Shown: in pieces, positions 48,156-56,505 of the stretch | How positions within the stretch are numbered: the stretch's first letter is position 1 | Layout of the letters: each line of letters starts with the position of its first letter | Origin: Ewingella americana | Lineage (GTDB): Bacteria; Pseudomonadota; Gammaproteobacteria; Enterobacterales; Enterobacteriaceae | Length of the DNA: 64,000 bases | Assembly (NCBI RefSeq): GCF_006438725.1 | Contig: NZ_RCZD01000007.1 | Coordinates: forward strand, 211,155-275,154 | Direction of reading: 5' to 3' | Made by a program: the position numbers and the translations under genes | The notes under the pieces: model-generated | What the model saw: only the letters and a program-made list of their open reading frames with translations | The model's database searches: none | What the model was told of the DNA's origin: nothing

Positions 48156-48785
48156 TTAGCGTCCGCGCAGCATGGCCAGCAGGGTTTTCGGCACCAGCGC
48201 CACCATCATCAGATGCAGGGCGACAAATCCCACCAGCGAAGCCATCGCCAGGAAATGTACGTAGCGGGCGGTATCAAATCCCCCCAGCAGTTCGCGCAGC
48301 AGCGGAAACTGTACCGACTTCCACACCACCAACCCGGAGAGCACCAGAATGATGCCGTCGAACATCACGAAGACGTAGGCCGCACGCTGCACCATGTTGT
48401 AGTGGCGCAGATCGGCATGAGCCAGTTTGCCACGCAGCGCAGCAACTAAATCACGCAGAATGCCGCGCGGCGTCAGCGGCCAGAATTTACGTTTCATCCG
48501 CCCGGTGACGATATTCATCAGCAGATAAAACAGGCCGTTGAAACCAAACAGCCACATTCCGGCGAAGTGCCACTGGATGCCGCCACCCAGCCAGCCGCCC
48601 AGCGTCAGGCTGCGGGAGAAACTAAAATCAAACAGCGGCGAGGCGTTATAAATCTGCCAGCCGCTGGTGACCATAATCAGTACCGCCAGCGCATTCAGCC
48701 AGTGGGTCAGGCGCAGCCACAGCGGATGGACAATCTCCGGTTTGGCTTTGCTTTTTTGCGGTGAGAAGTCTGTGTGTAGCGTCAT
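48156..48785 (-). CDS. Cytochrome b561-type membrane subunit
   Basis: 209-residue inner-membrane diheme cytochrome b. The start MTLHTDFSPQKSK was chosen since the protein otherwise would extend through the promoter shared with the response regulator. Four membrane segments carry heme-ligand histidines in RLTHWLNALAVLIMV, IQWHFAGMWLFGF, and RYVHFLAMASLVGFVALHLMMV. It forms an operon with the molybdoenzyme and is divergent from the two-component system. Confidence 0.88.
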   Translation of the reverse strand: MTLHTDFSPQKSKAKPEIVHPLWLRLTHWLNALAVLIMVTSGWQIYNASPLFDFSFSRSLTLGGWLGGGIQWHFAGMWLFGFNGLFYLLMNIVTGRMKRKFWPLTPRGILRDLVAALRGKLAHADLRHYNMVQRAAYVFVMFDGIILVLSGLVVWKSVQFPLLRELLGGFDTARYVHFLAMASLVGFVALHLMMVALVPKTLLAMLRGR

Positions 48786-48956
48786 GGTTATATCTCTGCA
48801 TCCGCCCTGTCGATGAAGCGAGTATTGAGCGGATTTGTTCCCCAAGACCTCACGCAAAGTTAAATAAAATGTGATAACTCTGGCTAAGGCGCTTGTGTAG
48901 ACTGCAGGCAAGACCGCTGCCGCTGAATCAGACGCAGGACGTGATGGAAAAACCCA

Positions 48957-49679
48957 ATGGATAAGCCCAAAAAGATTTTGATCGTGGAAGATGACAGCCA
49001 TATCGCCGAACTACTGAGCCTGCATCTGCGCGACGAAGGTTTCGAGATAACCCATGCCGGTGACGGCAATCTGGGCGTGGCGCAGCTGGAGAAAGGCGGC
49101 TGGGACGCGCTGATCCTTGACCTCATGCTACCGGGTATCGACGGGCTGGAGATCTGCCGCCGCGCACGCAATATGACGCGCTACACGCCGATCATCATCA
49201 TCAGCGCACGTTCCAGTGAAGTGCATCGCGTACTTGGTCTTGAACTGGGGGCCGACGACTATCTGGCGAAACCTTTTTCCATGCTGGAACTGGTGGCACG
49301 GGTCAAAGCACTGTTTCGCCGTCAGGAAGCCATGAGCCGCAACATGAAAATGGATGCCGGTACCCTGAGTTTTTCCGGGCTGGTGATTGACCCTATTGCG
49401 CGGGAAGTGGTGCTGAATCAGCAGACAATCGATCTCACGCCGCGTGAATTCGACCTGCTCTATTTCTTCGCCAAAAATCCCGGCAAGGTCTTTTCGCGCC
49501 TCAGCCTGCTCAACCAGGTGTGGGGATATCAGCACGAAGGCTATGAACATACGGTAAACACCCATATCAACCGGCTGCGCATCAAGATCGAAAACAACCC
49601 GGCCGAGCCGGAACGCATTCTGACCGTATGGGGCAAAGGCTATAAATTTATGTCGTCAGCGGAAGACGCGCAGGGGTAG
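48957..49679 (+). CDS. OmpR-family response regulator
   Basis: 240 residues. The receiver domain has the acidic pocket IVEDDSH (near 9), the phospho-acceptor Asp55 in LILDLMLPG, and the conserved lysine in DDYLAKPFSMLEL. A winged-helix DNA-binding domain of OmpR/PhoB type follows (LTPREFDLLYFFAKNPGKVFS, NTHINRLRIKIE, WGKGYKF). The histidine kinase starts immediately after its stop. Divergence from the cytochrome-molybdoenzyme operon suggests that operon as a target. Confidence 0.95.
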   Translation: MDKPKKILIVEDDSHIAELLSLHLRDEGFEITHAGDGNLGVAQLEKGGWDALILDLMLPGIDGLEICRRARNMTRYTPIIIISARSSEVHRVLGLELGADDYLAKPFSMLELVARVKALFRRQEAMSRNMKMDAGTLSFSGLVIDPIAREVVLNQQTIDLTPREFDLLYFFAKNPGKVFSRLSLLNQVWGYQHEGYEHTVNTHINRLRIKIENNPAEPERILTVWGKGYKFMSSAEDAQG

Positions 49680-51149
49680 ATGATGAAAAAATTGACGCTT
49701 TCGCAACGCCTGACACTGGTGTTTATTGGGCTCTTGATTGCCTGCAGTCTGGTTTCCGGTTATATGCAGGTGCGTTCCAGCAACCAGTACAGCCAGGCGG
49801 TGATTCAGCGGTTGTCAGCCAATCTGGCGACGCAGATCGCGGCCAATAATCCGCTGCTGAGCCAGAACGGGCTGAACCCGGATGCGGTAAAGACCTTGTT
49901 CAACCAACTGATGGCGGTGAATCCGAGCGTCGAAGTTTACCTGCTCGACCAGGACGGCAATATTGTCGGCAACGCCGCACCGGCCGGCAAACTACAGCGT
50001 CAGCGTATAGATTTATCGCCGGTGCAGGCTTTGCTGAACGGGGCACAAATGCCGGTGTATGGCGACAACCCGCGTGCGCCAGATGCGCGGCAGGTATTCA
50101 GCGCCGCGCCGCTGAAAGCCGATGGCGTGGTCAAAGGCTACGTCTACATCGTGCTGCTGGGTGATGACTACTCGGCACTGGCCAGTAAGGCACAATATCA
50201 GTCAGCGGTTTATATGGCGCTGAGATCCGTGGGGATGGTGGTGCTGTTCGGCCTGCTGGCCGGAGCGCTGGCGTTTCGCTGGGTGACCCGCCCGGTGCGT
50301 AAGCTGACGGCGCAAATCGCCAACCTCGACAGCGGCGGCATGGAGGCCATTCAGGCGCTGGCCAAAATCCCGGTGCCGGACGGTCAGCCACGCGATGAAG
50401 TCGCCCAGCTGCAACAGGCATTTGTCGGCATGGCAAAGCGTATCGATCAACAGTGGCAAAGCCTGATGACGCAGGACCAGCAGCGGCGCGAGTTTATCGC
50501 CAATATTTCCCATGACCTGCGTACGCCACTCACCTCGCTGCACGGCTATCTGGAAACGCTGTCGATGAAAGCCGACCATTTGACCGCTGACGAGCGCCAA
50601 CGCTATCTCAGTATTGCTTTGGCTCAGAGCCGCAAAGTCGGGCGTCTGGCACAAGAGCTGTTCGAACTGGCACGGCTGGAATATGGCGTGGTGAAACCGC
50701 AGAAAGAGCCGTTCTCCCTGTGCGAACTGGTCAACGATGTGTTTCAGAAATTTGAGCTGGCGGCGGAGGCACGCCAGCAGAAACTCACTGCCGATATCGC
50801 CCCTGGCATTCCGCTGGTCAATGCCGACTTAGGCATGATAGAGCGTGTACTGACCAATCTGCTGGACAATGCCCTTCGCCACACACCGGAGGGGGGGACT
50901 ATCAGCATCCGCCTGTGGAAACAGAATCAGCGGGTGATGGTGGAACTCAACGACAGCGGGCCGGGTATCGCGCCGGAGCTGAAGGCCAATCTGTTTGTCC
51001 GCCCGTCGATCCTCAGCACCAACAAACACCGCGCCGGCGGACTGGGCCTGATGATTGTACGGCGAATTTTGCAACTGCACGGCAGCGATATTAGGTTGCT
51101 TGAACCGTCAGACAAAGGGGCCTGCTTTCAGTTTTCAGTGCCGGTATAG
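49680..51149 (+). CDS. Sensor histidine kinase
   Basis: 489-residue membrane kinase. The first membrane segment (LTLVFIGLLIACSLVSGYM) and the second (VGMVVLFGLLAGALAFRWV) bracket a periplasmic sensor domain of about 150 residues. A HAMP linker, the HisKA box FIANISHDLRTPL with phospho-acceptor His278, and an HATPase domain (NLLDNALRHTPEGG, DSGPGIAPEL, GGLGLMIVRRI) follow. Signal unknown. It partners the adjacent regulator. Confidence 0.95.
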   Translation: MMKKLTLSQRLTLVFIGLLIACSLVSGYMQVRSSNQYSQAVIQRLSANLATQIAANNPLLSQNGLNPDAVKTLFNQLMAVNPSVEVYLLDQDGNIVGNAAPAGKLQRQRIDLSPVQALLNGAQMPVYGDNPRAPDARQVFSAAPLKADGVVKGYVYIVLLGDDYSALASKAQYQSAVYMALRSVGMVVLFGLLAGALAFRWVTRPVRKLTAQIANLDSGGMEAIQALAKIPVPDGQPRDEVAQLQQAFVGMAKRIDQQWQSLMTQDQQRREFIANISHDLRTPLTSLHGYLETLSMKADHLTADERQRYLSIALAQSRKVGRLAQELFELARLEYGVVKPQKEPFSLCELVNDVFQKFELAAEARQQKLTADIAPGIPLVNADLGMIERVLTNLLDNALRHTPEGGTISIRLWKQNQRVMVELNDSGPGIAPELKANLFVRPSILSTNKHRAGGLGLMIVRRILQLHGSDIRLLEPSDKGACFQFSVPV

Positions 51150-51169
51150 CGCCAGAGCGGCAATGAAAA

Positions 51170-51202
51170 AATGGGCGATCAGCGATCGCCCATTCAGTTT
51201 TC
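51170..51202 (+). terminator. Terminator of the two-component operon
   Basis: AATGGGCGATC and GATCGCCCATT form a perfect 11-bp stem around AGC, followed by CAGTTTTC, 20 bp after the kinase stop. Confidence 0.75.
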
Positions 51203-51232
51203 CCCGGTCAAGAGTGACCTTACCGCCAAAGA

Positions 51233-51322
51233 CTATTTACAGGCTTTTATCTCTTTCTATTGTGACCATTCGCCAGTGAACTCAGGGTTGCCAGGTTCAT
51301 TATTTTGGGTCCAATAATGAGG
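51233..51322 (-). pseudogene. Remnant of a chitinase chitin-binding module
   Basis: Minus-strand translation gives YWTQNNEPGNPEFTGEWSQ, then TAG, then a short tail KEIKACK and a second stop. This matches the C-terminal CBM5/12 module of the intact chitinase at 56.4 kb (YWTQGNEPGDAQFTGEWAQ, then WKLL). Replacement of TGG by TAG at the next tryptophan would explain the stop. Immediately upstream the frame is closed (TAA), so only about 25 codons survive. It points to a former second chitinase gene, deleted except for its 3' end. Confidence 0.75.
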
Positions 51323-51685
51323 TTAAAATAAAAATGGGGCTGCAATTTACGCATAATGAATGCCTTATTTGCGTTATGTTAGAAGAGTGGAGCACTCTGT
51401 TATAGAACCTGTTTAGTATTTTGCAGGATCGCCCATAGGAGCAACCCAGCATTAACAGGGTAATGCGCATCTGCAAAACCAGTCATTAAAATAGAAACAT
51501 CATTCATCATAAATATTTAATGAGGAAGATATCTGCATATAACAACTGACATTATCAACGGGAGATAATGTCGGCTTTATGGAAAAAATAACACTCAACC
51601 GTTTTAATGAAACGCATAAAAACGATTATTTAGTGGAATTAACGTCACTATGCACATTAAAAAATCGTGCTACTGCGAATAAATG
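51323..51685. other. AT-rich decayed gap between chitinase remnant and LysR gene
   Basis: About 360 bp. A perfect hairpin GACATTATC/GATAATGTC lies at 51549-51573 without a T run. A 36-codon plus-strand frame at 51579-51689 (begins MEKITLNRFNETHKND) overlaps the end of the LysR gene and is unconvincing. Otherwise nothing recognisable; probably debris of the lost chitinase gene. Confidence 0.45.
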
Positions 51686-52621
51686 TTAATTTATTTCAAC
51701 ACATCTTAACGACGAAACCATATTATATACGGCCTGAGACTTTACCGAGCAAGTCAGAAAACTGGCATAAGTCACTAATTTTTCGTAGAGTATTTCATCT
51801 GGCAGGGGAAACATCATTAATTTACTGTGTCGTTTTTGCATAAAATGCTCTGCTACTTTCCGTGGGAAAATAGATATCATTTCGCTGCTTTCAACCGCAG
51901 TGATCACCCCATTAATTGAAGATGAATCATAGATCACTTTTATCATACCCGTGTATTCACTGCTGACTTTGCAGGTAAAAGTACTTCTTCTTCCCTGTTT
52001 CTCGTTATGACAATAAACCGCATGAGGCAAGGTATAATAGTGATATAATGTAAAAAACTCCTGAGCAGCCAGTAAACTGCTATTACTACACACAACAACA
52101 AATTCATCATCACAATCAACTTCTACGGATGTAATGCTATTGTGTGTCAAAGGGAAATTACTCAAAATGATGTCATTGGATACCTGCAATAAATTCTTCA
52201 CACAGTCATCATGATTTAATATCATTAAGTTGGTAAAAGAAACCAGAGTGTCACTGAAATCCCTCTGCTGATAAAATGTCTGAAAGTAGTAATTCTCCAT
52301 CAGGTCAGAACACATTATTTTAAGTGTTAACATAGAGTGTTCTTGATGTTTAGCGGTATATACCACATCATCAATAATACCAATAGCGCGAGAAAATGAC
52401 TCATGAATATTAGTCGCTATTGACGTAGGCTTCATACCTTGAGCCGTACGGGTAAAAAGCTCCAGGCCTAAATGCTGTTGCAGTTTATTGATAGAAAGAC
52501 TGACGGCTGAAACTGAAAGCTCAAGATTTTCTGCAGCCCGTGAGAGGCTACCTGATACTATAACTTGGTTCATTATTTTGATCAGGTTATAATCAAACTT
52601 AGAGCTTTTACTGTAGTTCAT
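51686..52621 (-). CDS. LysR-family transcription regulator (candidate chitinase regulator)
   Basis: 311 residues with an N-terminal winged helix (NLIKIMNQVIVSGSLSRAAENL and SVSAVSLSINKLQQHLGLELF, residues 12-60) and a substrate-binding domain that is divergent and cysteine-rich. Base composition is much more AT-rich than the two-component genes to the left. It lies between a chitinase remnant and the endolysin operon, facing the same way. Serratia marcescens controls chitinases with a LysR regulator (ChiR), so a similar job is plausible, but sequence orthology cannot be judged here. Confidence 0.85.
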   Translation of the reverse strand: MNYSKSSKFDYNLIKIMNQVIVSGSLSRAAENLELSVSAVSLSINKLQQHLGLELFTRTAQGMKPTSIATNIHESFSRAIGIIDDVVYTAKHQEHSMLTLKIMCSDLMENYYFQTFYQQRDFSDTLVSFTNLMILNHDDCVKNLLQVSNDIILSNFPLTHNSITSVEVDCDDEFVVVCSNSSLLAAQEFFTLYHYYTLPHAVYCHNEKQGRRSTFTCKVSSEYTGMIKVIYDSSSINGVITAVESSEMISIFPRKVAEHFMQKRHSKLMMFPLPDEILYEKLVTYASFLTCSVKSQAVYNMVSSLRCVEIN

Positions 52622-52882
52622 TACTCTTCTCCGCTATGCAAAATTGGAGCGTACATCATTAACATTGTGGTGTTATAAATAAAGTAAAAAAGTCTCAATT
52701 TCCATATCACATTTCTATGTTTATAATATATGGCGAAATAATTAGTGATGAAATTATGAAAATTAATTTCACTGTTGATCGTGGAAAGATAATGAGATTA
52801 GACCTTGAATAATAGACCACACACTAAAAAAGTGTAAATATTGTTTATTATCAATAAGAAAAGTGATGTTCTGTTTTTTTTC

Positions 52883-53428
52883 TCAGCTTACATGCACCCG
52901 GCCTCTCATCCAACCATAGATGAAAGATTCATTACTCACTTTTCCTTCCGCCAGTTCCAGATAGCGTTGCCCCTGGCTGCAATTTAATGATGTCACTAAT
53001 ACCTCATCACCTTCTTCTCCCCGCAGACGAAGAAACTCTGACAACGCATTTAAGGTTGCCGGACCTATTTTTCCATCCACGCCAATATCATTATAAGCAG
53101 TGCTTTTCTGGTTATACACATTCAACCAGCGTTGTAACCATTTAATACCCACCGACGGCCCCATATTAGTCCCGGTATCACACAACTCCATCGCAACAGC
53201 AGGAGAGAGTGCATTGACTTTATCAAAACCGGGTTGGTACCAATAATTTTTCTCAAGTAAGGTATAAGCCTGCTCGCGGGTAAAATCCCGCATATCACCG
53301 GTATACCCATTATCGCGTGCCGTTTGTTCCGTTATTCCCCAATGAGTCGCACCACCTGGATCGTCAGGATGATTGACATATGCCCCTTCGTTTTCCAGTA
53401 CAGCGTCGATTACAGGATTATTTGGCAT
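52883..53428 (-). CDS. GH108 muramidase (TtsA-like endolysin)
   Basis: 181-residue peptidoglycan hydrolase. The GH108 domain (residues 5-100) has the catalytic glutamate in VLENEGAYVNHPDDPGGATHWGIT (quoted in parts; Glu14), and the peptidoglycan-binding domain follows (GVDGKIGPATLNAL, then a C-terminal GWMRGRV). No signal peptide, as for holin-dependent or TtsA-type enzymes. It lies 32 bp after the membrane-bound regulator gene, so they form one operon, divergent from the leaderless chitinase. TtsA, the enzyme that releases typhoid toxin, belongs to this family. Confidence 0.9.
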   Translation of the reverse strand: MPNNPVIDAVLENEGAYVNHPDDPGGATHWGITEQTARDNGYTGDMRDFTREQAYTLLEKNYWYQPGFDKVNALSPAVAMELCDTGTNMGPSVGIKWLQRWLNVYNQKSTAYNDIGVDGKIGPATLNALSEFLRLRGEEGDEVLVTSLNCSQGQRYLELAEGKVSNESFIYGWMRGRVHVS

Positions 53429-53460
53429 GGTATAGCCCTCAGTTTATTTATACGATTTAT

Positions 53461-53901
53461 TTATACGATAAAAGCAAAATATATTGCAGCGCCGGCAATC
53501 AATAGAGAAGCCGTTATACTAACCAGAAGTGGGAGATATAAAACCTTCGAACGGGGAACCCTCTCCTGGATCACATCGATTGATATCGATGTATTAACCC
53601 GGATCCCAGACTTTGGTACAGTAATAAAAAGCTCATCCAATCCCAGTGTTTTCAAATCCCGACGAATTAAATAGAGTGTTTGAGTCAGGCTGGCATCACT
53701 GGTAAATTTACTTCTTGCTCCCCATAACGCATAAGATATTGCTGTTTTTTCGATCACCTCATCCTTGGCATGTTCAATAATAAAGCTAAGGCAACGTGCT
53801 CTCATAGCAGTCAATTTAATATTGATACCACTATTTAACGTTTTTAATTCTTTGGTTCCTTCATTGAAAACATACTGACCATTTATAAGATAAACGCTCA
53901 T
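53461..53901 (-). CDS. Membrane-anchored winged-helix regulator (ToxR/CadC-like, no sensor domain)
   Basis: 146 residues. The N-terminal half is an OmpR/CadC-type winged helix: KLTAMRARCLSFIIEHAKDE, then SLTQTLYLIRRDLKTLGLD and ITVPKSGIRVN. Residues 120-146 are a single membrane segment (VLYLPLLVSITASLLIAGAA) and the protein ends there, so there is almost no periplasmic sensor. GGAGAG lies before the ATG. Such a protein would control nearby genes from the membrane. The endolysin gene follows and the chitinase gene is divergent, making both obvious targets. Confidence 0.85.
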   Translation of the reverse strand: MSVYLINGQYVFNEGTKELKTLNSGINIKLTAMRARCLSFIIEHAKDEVIEKTAISYALWGARSKFTSDASLTQTLYLIRRDLKTLGLDELFITVPKSGIRVNTSISIDVIQERVPRSKVLYLPLLVSITASLLIAGAAIYFAFIV

Positions 53902-54382
53902 CTTTAAAGACTCTCCAGACCGGTGGCAAACAGAAATCAGAAATCCATTTTTCGATAAGATTTATCGTATCTTCTTTTTTAACTTTCACCACATCCAATC
54001 AGAATATTATGAATAATTTTAGATATGTTGTGATCCTTTTAAAAAAAACAGGACCTTTTCAAGTTTAACTCAAAAACATTTTCACACTGGCTCAATATGT
54101 AAAGAACTGAATATTTAACTTGAATTATCTGGATTCATAAAATCCAGTTGAGTAATAGATGAAAAACTCACTTTATTATCCACTTAGCTGTGGCTCAATG
54201 ATGTTTTTTTGAAGCAAAAAAATCATCTGCCTGGGCAAGTTACTTTCATTTCAAAAAGAGACTATTCCTCATATTTATTTTTGCTGTCAGATGATTTGAG
54301 AGAAACCCTTCCCTCCTGAATTATAGCGCCAGCAGCATAACGCTGTGGACTCCTCACTTTTATTCATATTCAGGAAAACATT
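53902..54382. promoter_or_regulatory. Divergent control region of the endolysin operon and chitinase
   Basis: 480 AT-rich bases with no gene. Two inverted repeats stand out. CTGGATT-CATAA-AATCCAG is at 54129-54147. AAATCATCTG (54220-54229) is matched by CAGATGATTT (54288-54297) 58 bp away. Either could be operators of the winged-helix or LysR regulator or fold in the long chitinase leader. An AGGAAAAC ribosome site precedes the chitinase ATG. Confidence 0.5.
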
Positions 54383-56452
54383 ATGACTACCAGTAAATTG
54401 ATTAAAACTGACGCGTTGACTGAAGCATCTTATAAAGCCGATGGCTTTGATCCTGCTAAAGATACCGTCAAATACAGTTACACCTCTGCGCGTGTGGCCA
54501 AGCCGGTTTACAACAAATATGACACCACCAACAAACCAAAAGTTTTCGGTTACTACACTGACTGGTCACAATACGACAGCCGCCAGACCGATGGCGACGA
54601 CACACCGTCGAACCGTGGCCGTGGTTATGATCTGGCTAACGTCAGCCCAACGGCGTATGACAAAATCATTCTTGGCTTCCTCGGCATTACCGGTGACACC
54701 ACGGGTGAGAAGGCCGATGTCATCGCCCGCGCTGCCAGCAATTTGAATAAAGTGACCAACGAACCTACTTTCCTTGACCCATGGGGTGACTTCCAGACCA
54801 GTAACAACGTTGGCCTGGCAAATTCCGGCTGGGTAGAAATGGACGTGAACAGTGCAACACAGGCAACAGTAAAAGGTATCGTCGGTGGTCTGCGCGATCT
54901 GCAAGCCAAAGCGAAAAAATTGGGCCATACGCTGGCACTGTCAATGAGTATCGGCGGCTGGACCATGAGTAGCGGCTTCCACAATATGTCGAAAACCGCC
55001 GCGGGACGCAGTACTTTTGCTAAAGGGGTTGCCAAGCTGTTCACCCGTTTCCCGATGTTCTCCGAAGTGGATATCGACTGGGAATACCCTGGCAACGCCG
55101 GTAACAACAACGCCTATGGTGATGAAGACGGTGCCAACTATGCGCTGTTACTGGCTGAGATCACCAAAGAGCTGAAAGCAATTAACCGCAGCGACGTTAA
55201 AATCAGTATCGCCAGCTCCGCCGTGGTCGCCATTCTGGAAAAATCTGATGTCGCTACCCTGCTGAACAATGGTTTGTACAGCATCAACGTGATGACCTAT
55301 GACTTCTACGGTACACCGTGGGCGACAGAACTGGACCATCACACTAACCTGCATGCGCTGATTGAAGGCGGCTGGGGTGTGGACACCATCGTCGATTATC
55401 TGCTGGCGAAAGGCTTCCCATCTGACCGTATTAACGTCGGTTATGCCGGTTATTCACGCAATGGCCAGAATGCCGTACTGGAGAGTTTCTCCCCGCTGAA
55501 AGGGACCTATACCCCGGAAGCCAATGCCGAAACTACCGGTACTTTTGAAAGCGGCTGCAGCGAATGGTATGACCTGATCAACAACTATCTGGATTTGGAG
55601 AACCAGAAAGGCCGTAACGGTTTCAGCGTCTATACCGATCAGGTGGCGGATGCCGATTACCTTTATAACAAAGAGTCTAAACTCTTTATGTCACTCGACA
55701 CCCCGCGCAGCGTAAAAGCCAAAGGGCAATATGTGGTTAAAAAAGGCTTGGGCGCACTGTTTACCTGGACTATCGATCAGGACAACGGCGTACTGGTTAA
55801 CGCGGCACGTGAAGGGCTGGGCTGCACCGTGGTCGATCAGGTGGTTGATATGGCGCCGTTCTACTTTGATGGCATCAACATCGCGGGCGAAGTGCCCGAT
55901 GATGACAAACCAGCCACCAACACTACGCCGGTTGCCGATATTCAGCTTCAGGTGATCAGCGGTTCCAAAGTTCGTCTGAGCGGTGCGGCGTCCAGCGATG
56001 CCGATAACGATGCTCTGACCTACAAATGGGGCGTACCGGCTGGAATTTCCCCTAGCAGCACCACCACATCCACCATTACCTTTACTGCACCGACTGTGGT
56101 CAGCCGCGCTGAATTCCAGTTCTCACTGACGGTGACGGATACCCATGCCGCGTCTTCGGTTGCCAAACAATATACGCTGGTCGTATTTGGTGAAGAAGTT
56201 GTGGAGCCGGTTGTTGATCCGGTCGTCGATCCCGTTGTTGACCCCGTGGTTGATCCGGTTGTGGACCCGGTGGTGGACCCCGTTGTTGATCCGGTTAGCA
56301 CATACGATGAGTGGGTTTCCAGCAAAGTGTACAACACCGGTGACAAAGTCAGCCATAAAGGCAAAGACTATGTAGCCAACTACTGGACTCAGGGTAACGA
56401 GCCAGGTGATGCACAGTTCACCGGTGAATGGGCGCAGTGGAAACTGCTGTAA
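54383..56452 (+). CDS. GH18 chitinase with PKD-like domain, PVVD linker and CBM5/12, no signal peptide
   Basis: 689-residue chitinase. There is no signal peptide (begins MTTSKLIKTDALTEASYK). The GH18 barrel (about 50-490) has SMSIGGWTMS, the catalytic strand VDIDWEYPG with Asp230, Asp232 and Glu234, and MTYDFYG. The first Asp of DxxDxDxE is Ser227, an oddity. A PKD/cadherin-like domain (about 513-603), seven PVVD repeats (609-636) and a C-terminal CBM5/12 (641-689, YWTQGNEPG) follow. Absence of a Sec or Tat signal implies a lysis- or holin-type route, as for leaderless Serratia chitinases. The endolysin operon is divergent. Confidence 0.95.
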   Translation: MTTSKLIKTDALTEASYKADGFDPAKDTVKYSYTSARVAKPVYNKYDTTNKPKVFGYYTDWSQYDSRQTDGDDTPSNRGRGYDLANVSPTAYDKIILGFLGITGDTTGEKADVIARAASNLNKVTNEPTFLDPWGDFQTSNNVGLANSGWVEMDVNSATQATVKGIVGGLRDLQAKAKKLGHTLALSMSIGGWTMSSGFHNMSKTAAGRSTFAKGVAKLFTRFPMFSEVDIDWEYPGNAGNNNAYGDEDGANYALLLAEITKELKAINRSDVKISIASSAVVAILEKSDVATLLNNGLYSINVMTYDFYGTPWATELDHHTNLHALIEGGWGVDTIVDYLLAKGFPSDRINVGYAGYSRNGQNAVLESFSPLKGTYTPEANAETTGTFESGCSEWYDLINNYLDLENQKGRNGFSVYTDQVADADYLYNKESKLFMSLDTPRSVKAKGQYVVKKGLGALFTWTIDQDNGVLVNAAREGLGCTVVDQVVDMAPFYFDGINIAGEVPDDDKPATNTTPVADIQLQVISGSKVRLSGAASSDADNDALTYKWGVPAGISPSSTTTSTITFTAPTVVSRAEFQFSLTVTDTHAASSVAKQYTLVVFGEEVVEPVVDPVVDPVVDPVVDPVVDPVVDPVVDPVSTYDEWVSSKVYNTGDKVSHKGKDYVANYWTQGNEPGDAQFTGEWAQWKLL
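56207..56290 (+). repeat. Seven tandem 12-bp repeats encoding PVVD
   Basis: Seven consecutive codon quartets each read Pro-Val-Val-Asp, with silent third-base variation (CCG/CCC, GTT/GTC/GTG, GAT/GAC). They form an extended acidic linker between the PKD-like domain and the chitin-binding module. The silent divergence means the repeats are not brand-new slippage products. Confidence 0.92.
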
Positions 56453-56472
56453 CCATTTAGTATTAAGAAACC

Positions 56473-56502
56473 AACGGGGCAGATTTCGCCCCGTTTTTTT
56501 TA
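56473..56502 (+). terminator. Terminator of the chitinase gene
   Basis: AACGGGGC and GCCCCGTT pair around a 7-nt loop, followed by a run of nine T, 20 bp after the stop. Confidence 0.93.
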
Positions 56503-56505
56503 TTT

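Noticed and set aside
51579..51689. 36-codon plus-strand frame beginning MEKITLNRFNETHKND
   Set aside because: No suitable ribosome site, overlaps the LysR gene end and has no recognisable family; mentioned only in the gap description.
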